Assembly (NCBI GenBank): GCA_016490725.1
Contig: JAEMHR010000018.1
Span: 124,001 to 188,000, forward strand
Source: Amphichorda felina
Lineage: Eukaryota; Ascomycota; Sordariomycetes; Hypocreales; Bionectriaceae
Reading direction: 5' to 3'
Length of the DNA: 64,000 nucleotides
The position numbers and the translations under genes were made by a program. Position 1 is the first letter of the stretch. Each line of letters begins with the position of its first letter. Of this stretch, positions 12,509-21,087 are shown in pieces. The notes below the pieces were generated by a model. The model ran no database searches. It saw nothing but the letters and a program-made list of their open reading frames with translations, and had not been told where the DNA came from.

Positions 12509-12772
12509 CTACTGCTGCTTTCTCTCCTCCGAAGTGCCGAACCACTGGGGGAAGTAGTTGTACACGACGTAGCTGTCGGCCGCCGCGCACGTCGCGACGC
12601 CGTACGCCACGTACCGCCTCGTCTGCGGCTGCAGGTTGCTCCACCAACCAGACGAGGCTGGCGTGGAGGTTGCTGTGGTGGTGTCGGCCCTGGCCGGCGC
12701 TGAGGTAGAGAAGGCGCGGCGGCTGGCAGCCCGGGCGGCGGGGGTGGAGAGGCGGGTGGTGATGGCGTTCAT
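12509..12772 (-). CDS. Small predicted mitochondrial single-pass membrane protein
   Basis: An intronless frame of 87 codons. The first ~30 residues are rich in Arg, Ser, Thr and Ala with no acidic residue (AITTRLSTPAARAASRRAFS), a clear mitochondrial presequence with an RRAFSTSA-like processing site. A Thr/Ser linker and WWSNLQPQTRRYVAYG lead into one hydrophobic segment (YVAYGVATCAAADSYVVYNY). It ends in a short charged tail, TSEERKQQ. The shape, a presequence plus one membrane span with a short C-terminus, fits small inner-membrane subunits of respiratory complexes or their assembly factors, but I cannot name the family. The ATG used is the only one giving the presequence. Confidence 0.75.
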   Translation of the reverse strand: MNAITTRLSTPAARAASRRAFSTSAPARADTTTATSTPASSGWWSNLQPQTRRYVAYGVATCAAADSYVVYNYFPQWFGTSEERKQQ

Positions 12773-13159
12773 GGTGTAAGTTGGGTGGTATCCGTGTGTA
12801 GATGTGGGTGTGGGTGTGGTGGGTTGCCTGTTGAACCTTTGTAGGCTTGATTTTGTGTGGGTTTGCTTGAGTGCTTGAGTGCTTAATGTTTTCTGAGCTG
12901 GTGATGATGTTCCGAGACCAGAATGCTCGATTGTTGTTGCTTTTTCTTATATATACCCAGTGCTCTACAACTAAGCCTTACGCCATCGCCATCGGCAATG
13001 AGACGTTATGCTTAACGGTGATGCCCACAATCAGCCGTTATGGAACCCCACCCACATTCCCGTGTAAGCGCCACCAGAACACTCACTACTAGTATTATCC
13101 CACATCTTCGTTCTGTATTAGATGTGTTATGCCAGCGAATTCCCGTAGATCGCGTCAAA
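12773..13159. other. Short spacer, promoter of the small mitochondrial gene
   Basis: This is 387 bp between the start of the small mitochondrial gene and the 3' end of the Srs2-like gene. It contains GTGTGGGT/TGTGGGTG repeats near 12.80-12.82 kb and a TTGAGTGC direct repeat. No gene is visible. Confidence 0.5.
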
Positions 13160-16096
13160 TTACTTTCCGGGACCACGCGGCCGATTGATTGTCAGGGGTT
13201 TGAATGGTTTTCGTAACCGATCTATCGATGGCGGCGGTCCCATTCCGACTGGGCGCCGGACACCACCTTGGGGTCGCACTGACGTAAAGGTGGTAGCATG
13301 GAAGCTCGTCGCAGGCCGGTCTGCAGCCGCCTTCTCGGCCGAGTGTTCCTCTTCTGCCTTGTCTGGTGATGACGGTCTGGGCGGCGAGCTCGAGAAGCAA
13401 GCATACTGTTTTCGCGGTCCGTCATCCGCAGGCTTCGGTACCGCCAGTCGTGCCAACGGCCGCCCTGTACGCACCTTGTGATCGGCCAGTTTTGGGTCAA
13501 TGCTGCCTGGTCCGGACAATGATCGTGCATCAGAACGCGCGACGGCAGCCTGATGTCGTCCAAACGATGACATGGCGGACCGATCGTCGCCCAACGGGCC
13601 CGTCTCTCGGATCTTGTTCCCATGATTTACGAAGCCAAGCAGACTCTTCTGATCTGCTGGACGGCGTGCTGTGCTCTTCTTCGCGGCGGCAGCCTTGTTC
13701 GAGGGTTCCTTCTCGGCGTTGGCAGCAGCAATGGTATACTGGTGTGCTCCGGCAGACACAAAGCCGGGCAGCGAGGACATGGTGAACCCAGCGGACTGCT
13801 CCATGGTAGTCGCGTACTCTCTTTGCCAGTCATCCCCTCGGCCATTCTCTGCTATTGGTGCCATTGGGCCTGTCCGTTGTCGCTTCGATGCCCTTGCATA
13901 ATGATCTTCTAGATTCGTGTCTGCATCGTCGGGATTTTTGGGGTCTATGGGATTGATCGGATACTGGTCATCTTCGGGGGAAAACATCGCCGGCAGCTTA
14001 TCGAATATTGCCTTCTCTGTAGGCACATCTCTCCGAAGAATCTTGCCTGCGGTTTCAAGTACATGGCGGCCAAAGGAGGGTCCCTTTGGAGAAAAAGCCT
14101 TCGAGGCAAAAGGTGCGATGAAGCTCGACAACTCGACCTTACTCCCCATGCCTTGCGAGCCGTACAGTGGACAACTCAAGTATAAAAACACCTGTGCTCG
14201 CGTCATGGCCACATAAAGCAATCTTCTTTCCTCATCCACATCCTCGGAACGGGTGTGAGGAATGGTCCCATTGTAGACTGACGGCACAAAGACGACCGGC
14301 CACTCGAGCCCCTTGGCGGCGTGGATTGTCGATATCGTCACAAGTGATGATTTGTCGTGCTCCTCGTCATCCCTTTGCGCGTCCGATGCCAGTGACACAT
14401 TTGCCAGGAATTTCCCGAGCGCGCTGTCATTCTTAGCCTGCTCCACATCGGCCACCTCAGGGAGGGCGTCCTCGTCCAAACGACCAAAGTCGCGCATGAA
14501 CTCCCCCACTAGATTGACAAACTCTTGGACGTTAGCCCAGCGCTGCTCGTGATCAATATTATACTCCTCCTCCAGGTGCTTCTTGAAGTGGAGCTGCGAG
14601 ATGAGTTGCTCAACCAGATTGACTAGGGTAAAGGGGCTGCTTGAGGTGATAGTTTCAGCCTTCTGCCGCAGGCTGGAGACTATTCGCACAAGCTCAGCAC
14701 TCAGCTTCTGCTCCATCTTGGCTCGAATATTCGTCTTGGATTGGCGTTCACCCCGGCAATGTTTGTAGATGACTGACCAGACAGTCATCTTGGCCTGTTC
14801 GGCCTCTTCGAGAAGAGATTTGATCGTTGCTTCGCCGATTCCTCGTCGGGGAATGTTAATTATACGGGCAACCGCGTCGTTGTTGTCCGGCTGGTAAATG
14901 ACGCGCAAGTAGTCGATCAGAACTTTGATCTCCTTTCGTTCGTAAAACTTGTGGCCGCCAATCATGCGGTATGCCACGCCGGCCTTGCCAAGAGCCGACT
15001 CAACATGTCGTGACAGAGATGCAGACCGGAGCAGAATAGCCACGTCCTCGTATTTCAGCATACCTCCGAACATCATGACAGCTCGCTTGACCTCCTGCAC
15101 AATCCATTCTCCTTCCTTGGCAGAGCTCGAAAGTTTCCTCAGTACCGGCTGCTCACCCTTAGCGTGAACTGGCAATAGGACCTTTTGGTAACGCTTCTTG
15201 TCTTCCTGGATGACTCTTAAGGAGACATTGAGAATGGCCTGCGATGATCGGTAGTTTTCTTCCAAGGAAATCTCGTCCGTATCCGGGTAGTCTCGAAGCA
15301 ATCGGTAGAGGTTCTTCACTTCGGCGGACCGCCAGCCGTAGATGCTCTGGTCCGGATCTCCCACAATCGTGATGCGCTCCTCCTCTTGCGCAAGAAGCTT
15401 CATCAGCTCATACTGGATTCCGTTGGTGTCTTGGTATTCGTCAATCAGAACCGTCTGTACATTCGACACGCATGAGGGGTGTCTTCGGAGGAGCTCCACG
15501 CAGCGAACTAGCAGGTCATCATAGTCGAGTAGATTTGAGCGCTCCAAGTGCTCCTGGTATTCTTTGAAACAGATCTTGAGGTCAGGATGTTCGTCATTCT
15601 TCTGTCCTTTCTGGGACTGTGCAGGCGATGTTCCCTTTGCCTTCTTCTTGCTAATCCAGGATCTTGCGTATGATGGTTCAACCTTGAGCCGGTGCCTTTC
15701 GATTATTCTCTTGATGATGGCCTTAGAGTCACCGTCGTCCGCAATGTTGAATTTTGAGTTCAACCCGATGAGTTTGCCATAGGTTGTCAAGTAGCGCCTT
15801 GCTATGGAGTGAAACGTCCCCAAAACAATCTTCTTCTGCACTTCTTGTCCAAGGGTCTTGCCGATCCTCTCCTTCATCTCACGGGCGGCCTTGACGGTGA
15901 AAGTTGCGACAATGACGTTGCAGGGCAGGTAGCCCATGTGCTGGATGAGCCATACAACGCGGGATGTGAGGGTATGGGTCTTTCCGCTTCCGGGCCCCGC
16001 GAGGATGGCTACGGTTGGTGATTTCGAGGTTACCGCGCGACGCTGGGCATTGTTGAGAGACTTGAGGATGGCGGCCTCGGGATGTGGTGTTGACAT
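13160..16096 (-). CDS. SRS2: Srs2-type UvrD-family DNA helicase
   Basis: A superfamily 1A 3'-5' helicase; the yeast counterpart strips Rad51 from single-stranded DNA and restrains recombination. It is a single uninterrupted frame of 978 codons. Motif I is AGPGSGKTHTLTSR, near residue 35; motif II is LIDEYQDTN; motif III is IVGDPDQSIYGWRSA. ENYRSS, VTISTIHAAKGLEWPVVFVP and RRLLYVAMTRA follow as motifs IV-VI. After ~residue 700 the protein becomes disordered and charged. It holds QKSLLGFV near residue 815, which resembles a PCNA-interacting peptide. It ends in a basic KPFKPLTINRPRGPGK, the kind of tail seen in fungal Srs2 proteins. The ATG at 16096 starts just ahead of the helicase fold. The frame stays open 126 nt further upstream, so a longer N-terminus is possible. 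Confidence 0.92.
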   Translation of the reverse strand: MSTPHPEAAILKSLNNAQRRAVTSKSPTVAILAGPGSGKTHTLTSRVVWLIQHMGYLPCNVIVATFTVKAAREMKERIGKTLGQEVQKKIVLGTFHSIARRYLTTYGKLIGLNSKFNIADDGDSKAIIKRIIERHRLKVEPSYARSWISKKKAKGTSPAQSQKGQKNDEHPDLKICFKEYQEHLERSNLLDYDDLLVRCVELLRRHPSCVSNVQTVLIDEYQDTNGIQYELMKLLAQEEERITIVGDPDQSIYGWRSAEVKNLYRLLRDYPDTDEISLEENYRSSQAILNVSLRVIQEDKKRYQKVLLPVHAKGEQPVLRKLSSSAKEGEWIVQEVKRAVMMFGGMLKYEDVAILLRSASLSRHVESALGKAGVAYRMIGGHKFYERKEIKVLIDYLRVIYQPDNNDAVARIINIPRRGIGEATIKSLLEEAEQAKMTVWSVIYKHCRGERQSKTNIRAKMEQKLSAELVRIVSSLRQKAETITSSSPFTLVNLVEQLISQLHFKKHLEEEYNIDHEQRWANVQEFVNLVGEFMRDFGRLDEDALPEVADVEQAKNDSALGKFLANVSLASDAQRDDEEHDKSSLVTISTIHAAKGLEWPVVFVPSVYNGTIPHTRSEDVDEERRLLYVAMTRAQVFLYLSCPLYGSQGMGSKVELSSFIAPFASKAFSPKGPSFGRHVLETAGKILRRDVPTEKAIFDKLPAMFSPEDDQYPINPIDPKNPDDADTNLEDHYARASKRQRTGPMAPIAENGRGDDWQREYATTMEQSAGFTMSSLPGFVSAGAHQYTIAAANAEKEPSNKAAAAKKSTARRPADQKSLLGFVNHGNKIRETGPLGDDRSAMSSFGRHQAAVARSDARSLSGPGSIDPKLADHKVRTGRPLARLAVPKPADDGPRKQYACFSSSPPRPSSPDKAEEEHSAEKAAADRPATSFHATTFTSVRPQGGVRRPVGMGPPPSIDRLRKPFKPLTINRPRGPGK

Positions 16097-17973
16097 GGTG
16101 TTGACGCGCTCACGACGCCGCGTTGGTGCTGTTTCTCCGGGGGTTTGGTCATCGTTGGGCTCTAGGAAGCCTTTTGCAAAACCCCTGTAAGCTCTTTTCC
16201 GAAGGGGGTTCGATATCAGCAAAGTTCAATGTGAGATTCAGTCGTTTTTGACCGCGTTTGGCGTTGTCGCGTCTCGCGACACCAGTGTCATCACGAAGTC
16301 AGGTGATGATAGCTGACTAAGAATCACTACATACATGGTCGTCACCATGAAAGTAAACAATTCCAACCACATCCCTGGTATGAAAGAGAGAGAAAATAGT
16401 GTGGTCTCTTATTTTACATTGTATTCGTGTTCTTCTGGCTTGCTTGTTATTTTGATTTGCTGCATTCTTTTTTGTGTGTGTTATATTGCAAGTCTTGTTC
16501 TGCTACGGGTATCACTTACATACGTATCCGTTACTAGATATCCGTTCGTAGTACCTCGTAGTAGTAGGTAAGCGGGGAGGTACTGGGGTTTTGTTAACAA
16601 ATGTCTTTCGGATGAACCTCAAGAAATGTGGTGCTTACTGTGACAATATTGATATGCTTCCTCTTTCTGTGGGTTTACAAATATGACTGTACAGTCATAT
16701 AAGAAATATATTAGTAGATACCTTCCTACATCCGGCTCTAAAAATGGAGAGTTGACACAATCCGCCTGACTCTGCCACCTGGTTTGTGAGGATGCTGTGA
16801 GTCTGGGACATTGGACAATGGGCATTGCACTTTCTACTAATAGCAAAGGGCGCGTCATTAGAATGCCCTTTTCGGATATCCGGCACTGCTGGGTTACCAA
16901 TAGGATGCTGTCAGTCCGAGAAGGCGACATGATAGTCTGATCACGGCACTCTTTGGGATATGCTGGGACCGTGGAGAACGCAGGTTAGCAGCCAGCTTGT
17001 GACAAGGGTGCCAATCCCCACCAGCGAATCCTAGGAGGATGCCATCTCCCAATCATGGAGTGTAGCAATGTGAATGGCGAAAGGTAGAGAGACAAATTCA
17101 CAAATGGATGTGCGGTGTGTAGTGGTTGGTGGCGGCCGGTCCTCAGAGGCACCATGATATTAATGAGAGTGACTGAAGTTGGCTGCTTGTGTGTGACCGC
17201 TTTGGTGATGCTGCATCCGTAGTGCATCCTCTGATCCGTGGGCCGCCTTCAAATGCGGTTGCCGCGATTCCAACGACGTGGTTCACCACGCTGCGCATGC
17301 CGGCAGCAGGAAAAGGGAGGCCTGGACCAGGCCGTGGCATTGACCAAGACGTGGAAATGGGAGAATAGAGCCAGAAAGCACGAGTCTGGGCTGGCTAGGA
17401 CCTGATGAACCATGCTTGGCCTCGTCTTGGCCTCTTCTTGACACTCTTGAGGGAGGGCGGGGCTTGGTGATGCACAGGTCTGGCCACCAATCAAAACCGG
17501 TCTCTGATTAACGTCGGCGCTTAACCCCCCCTGTTGTCACGATCGCCCGTCCAACCACACACGGCAGGCACCCTCCTTGCTCCGACCACCGCTACGATGC
17601 CCATCTCTCCCCAGTCTGCCATCACCAGAACTGGCCCAGACCTGGACCAAAATCGCACGCTACGCAATGCTGCCCATGCACATACTCTGCATGTACCGCC
17701 CAGTGAGCGGGCTTGCCCTGGGGCTTCCCACCGGCCCCCAACCGACCCCAAGAGCCAATTCGCTCCCACCTGGCGCTAACGCTACCATTCCCTCCGCGCT
17801 CCATACATCACCAGCCGCCCACCTATATACTCAGAAGATGCCGCCGGCCCTGAGTTTCACTCATACGTGACTCTCCTCAGTCAAACCATGTCCCGAAGCT
17901 GTCCCCTAGGAGGTCACATCACACAGCGATCGTCTCCGCCACCTCCCCCCGTCCTTAAAGGACTTCTCCCACC
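16097..17973. other. Divergent spacer between helicase and membrane-protein genes
   Basis: This 1.9 kb separates two genes transcribed away from each other, so it should hold both promoters. An AT-rich patch near 16.4-16.6 kb carries repeated TACGTATCC/GTAGTACC-like words. CT-rich leader sequence precedes the plus-strand ATG at 17974. Frames under 105 codons show no family. A short patch at 17017-17030 resembles the 3' part of fungal 5S rRNA but the rest does not (see rejected items). Confidence 0.5.
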
Positions 17974-19509
17974 ATGCTGGCGAGGCATCCCCGCCTCTCC
18001 TCTCTCCTCCTCGTGACCTGTCCGCTCCTCTCGCCTGTCGTTGACGCCCAAGTTGCACATTCCCGTCTCGCCAGCAGGGACTTCGACCCCCTCGGCATCG
18101 ATACCCCGTCTCCGGAAGACGGGCCACCCATCTCTGCAGACGCTCTTCGCGATTTCTCCTACCTGCCCGCCCAGATTGGCGGCATTGTTGGCGCCTACGC
18201 AGTCTCCCTGGTGCTGGTCGCCATAACTCTCCTCTCCCTAGCCAAGAAGCGCCGCGAGCATCTCCGCGCTGCAAACGACGAGGTTGATTTTGACGATCAC
18301 GTCGGAGTCGTCCGGCTCCAGTCGATTCCCCCGAAGGACGTTTTCTCAGCGCTCTCTCCCCAGTCAATCCGCAACTTCTCCTATCCCTCACCGCAGCAAG
18401 CCGAGTTTGGCGAAATCGAGCCGGCCCCCTACACCCAACCTTCGCCAGACTCGTCAGTCGTCCTCCCCGGGCTCAACCCCTTCGTCGATCAGCGCGTCGT
18501 CGCCCAGGACAAGGCCATGGCGCAGCATCAGCTTGAGGAGATGTACAAGCATGTGATGGAGCATGAGGAAGCGAAGCAGAAGGGCGTTATTTTCGATCAG
18601 CCAGTGTATCCGGGCTCCCGGCCGATGAGTCTGGAGAAGGCTTCTTCGGTTACTTCCAAGAAGGAAAAGCCAAGACCTGCTGGACTCAACCTGAGTAGCA
18701 CCAAGGAGGATAGGAGCTCGGGGTCCAAGACATCGTCGCTACTGTCGGCTCTAAGATCACCAAAGAAAAAGTCGGTCAGGGGCGTCAGCATCTCGTCACC
18801 TATCATGACACCTCAGTCGGCCACCTTCCCTCGCCAGCAGGATACGTCGTCCGTGGGCTCTATCGCTCCGCGCCATTATGCTCCTCCACCACCGCCTCCG
18901 GTTCCGACCGATCGGGAGTCTATCGGTGTAGCTAGGAGCAGGGGAAGCGCGGCGCAGATAGCCCCGGATCACTCCCCCGAGAGCACGCAGAGCATTGACG
19001 AGCGCCTCGGGTCCCAGCTGCCATTACGCCACTATAACAGCAGCAGAGCACCGTCCCAGGTCGTCACAGAAGGCGATCCCGAATCAGCAGTCTCGGAGCA
19101 CTCACAGGCGCCTCTGGTAGGCCTGCCGTCGTCACCCAAGCCAGGGGCAACGTTCCCTACCCTCCCACTATCGCCCAAGCCTGGCGCCACTTTCCAGCGG
19201 CCCAACGCCCCCTCGGCCGTCCGCACGGGTGGCTCCTTGCCGCTGAGAGCATATGAGCCCGCATTGGCTTCCCCGTCAGCTACCCCGCAGACAACCAAGC
19301 AGACTGTGTTTGAGCGCAAAGCACCGCTCTCCCCGATGACGGGGAGGACTCCCGGGACAGGGATGCCCTATTCCCCATACCAGCCCTTTACGCCCTGTGT
19401 ACCTGTCACGCCGTCGCTTGTGACCAAGGAAGACAGGAGGCGTATGAGAAAGATGACACCCAAGACGCCGACCGTGGAAATGGTCAAGAGCTCGGACGAG
19501 TTATGGTAA
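17974..19509 (+). CDS. Single-pass membrane protein with long disordered tail
   Basis: An intronless frame of 511 codons. Residues 1-25 look like a signal peptide (SSLLLVTCPLLSPVVDAQ). A short extracellular or lumenal stretch follows. One membrane span covers about residues 68-90 (IVGAYAVSLVLVAITLLSLA) and is followed at once by KKRREH, which predicts a cytosolic C-terminus. The remaining ~420 residues are Ser/Pro-rich and mostly disordered, with many SP and TP sites, a YAPPPPPPVPTD stretch and a near repeat SPKPGATFPTLPLSPKPGATF. The C-terminus is better ordered in composition (PYSPYQPFTP, KEDRRRMRKMTPKTPTVEM, SSDELW) and may be a conserved docking region. I do not recognise a named family. 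The layout resembles fungal plasma-membrane anchor or sensor proteins, which is inference only. Confidence 0.8.
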   Translation: MLARHPRLSSLLLVTCPLLSPVVDAQVAHSRLASRDFDPLGIDTPSPEDGPPISADALRDFSYLPAQIGGIVGAYAVSLVLVAITLLSLAKKRREHLRAANDEVDFDDHVGVVRLQSIPPKDVFSALSPQSIRNFSYPSPQQAEFGEIEPAPYTQPSPDSSVVLPGLNPFVDQRVVAQDKAMAQHQLEEMYKHVMEHEEAKQKGVIFDQPVYPGSRPMSLEKASSVTSKKEKPRPAGLNLSSTKEDRSSGSKTSSLLSALRSPKKKSVRGVSISSPIMTPQSATFPRQQDTSSVGSIAPRHYAPPPPPPVPTDRESIGVARSRGSAAQIAPDHSPESTQSIDERLGSQLPLRHYNSSRAPSQVVTEGDPESAVSEHSQAPLVGLPSSPKPGATFPTLPLSPKPGATFQRPNAPSAVRTGGSLPLRAYEPALASPSATPQTTKQTVFERKAPLSPMTGRTPGTGMPYSPYQPFTPCVPVTPSLVTKEDRRRMRKMTPKTPTVEMVKSSDELW

Positions 19510-21087
19510 AGAACATGGTGTGGGGAGTTTTGTTCAGCAAATAGGAAAGGTCTATTTTTCTTTACCTCGTTATAACTCATTTTTTAGATACCAGCGGGGC
19601 TACCCAGTTAGGGCGTTCCTCATGTCGTCATGACTGTTCTTTTCTCGGATGTTATCATTTGTTGTTATTCCTCCTCGGCCCCAGGAATTGACAAAAAGGA
19701 GGGTGGTTGAATCATGTTGGGACTAGGGGCGAAAGGCCGGCATTACTCGTCACTGGCAAGACCATGCCGAATACATACGCACAAGACGTGTGAAATCCGT
19801 TCTATTAATAAACAAGAATCAGCTCCTCTCTTATTGACATGCACCCATGAGTGATCGATCGGTCATTGCGTGCTATTACTACTACTGCACGACAGGCCTA
19901 GTCGTAATAGCTGTGGTACAGGAAAGGTAGGCAGTGCGATTCTTGACGGAGCTTTGCGCTAGCAACTTCTACCTGCTACGAGAACTCCCGACTAATAAGA
20001 AGGCACGACATGAAGCATACGATGAGTCACTTTAACTAGTAGTATTACTATAGTAGATATTCGTAAAGACCCCTCAAGGCATTGCGCTGTGATCGTGGCG
20101 GAGTAGTTCGAGCTGGCGCGTAGGTATATAGGGTGGCAAAAAGAACCGGAAAAACGGTGGAAGCCGTAAGTAGCCTTTTTGGGGGAGGATGGGTAAAGTG
20201 GTGATGTGTATCAAAAGCAGCGCAGTCTTGATGGCAAACTGCCACAGCCATCGTATTCTGCTCTGAATATATCACATTTTCAGCCGGTTGATTATTCAAA
20301 GCGATGCCTTTTCACGACTTTGTTTGAGAATCCCATTTTTTCCCGACGTCAAGGAGTCTTTTACGTACAGTCAGATATTGGCAAGTCGAGAACGGCGGGA
20401 AGAGGTACGTACCCCCGGAAGACCGGGAAGATGCCTGCTGATTGGCGCAATGATATGATATTAGGAGGAAATCGTACGATTGTGCATCGCCCACTCACCG
20501 ACTGCCCCAATGCCCCTCCGGAAGCGCAAGCTGGATTCCGGCCTGCGCCTTCTGGGCGATTCCTGGGCAGCTCCTGGGCGACTGCTGGGACGCTCCCCCT
20601 GGGCTAATTAGTGGAGCGCTGCAACTTGCAAGTCCCCTTCTTCCCGCCACCGTCGACGACAAGCCGCATCACGAGTCTATTGACCCCATCCGCCTCCAAT
20701 CGGCCATTCTTTTCCCTCGTCACACCACAACTCAAACTTTCCTGCCAGGCACCCGGCTTTTCGCGACAGCTGCTAAGTACCCGCCTATTGCTCCAACCGC
20801 CCTCACAGGCGTCGTTCATTGGCCTATCGAGCCTTGAATTAAACGGACCTCGCCTGACTCTGTCGGAACCTGCCGGTCGCTGCGTCTCCTAGCCTCGATC
20901 CCGTGCAGGTCACCAGGCTGTCTCGCCTTGTCGAGCCCAGGTCATTGTCACCCCATACCGATATTATCTCCTGGTCAGCCTTCCGCGCGGGAGCTCGAAC
21001 CCAAGGGCCTCTCTGCACACCAACTTCAAACATCCTCCGTGGCGATACTCTGCCCACGGATTACGAAACATATCTCGCCATCTCGCC
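19510..21087. other. Spacer holding the SREBP promoter and leader
   Basis: This is 1.58 kb between two plus-strand genes. The part from ~20.6 kb to 21.09 kb is CT-rich and resembles a long 5' leader for the SREBP gene. AT-rich sequence with ACTAGTAGTATTACTA-like words sits near 20.03-20.06 kb. No coding region is supported. Confidence 0.5.

Noticed and set aside
16927..17043. Possible 5S rRNA gene or relic
   Set aside because: The words GGTTAG and CCACCAGCGAATCC of fungal 5S rRNA are present, but 35 nt apart where I recall about 21, and the 5' half does not match. Best read as chance or at most a decayed fragment.
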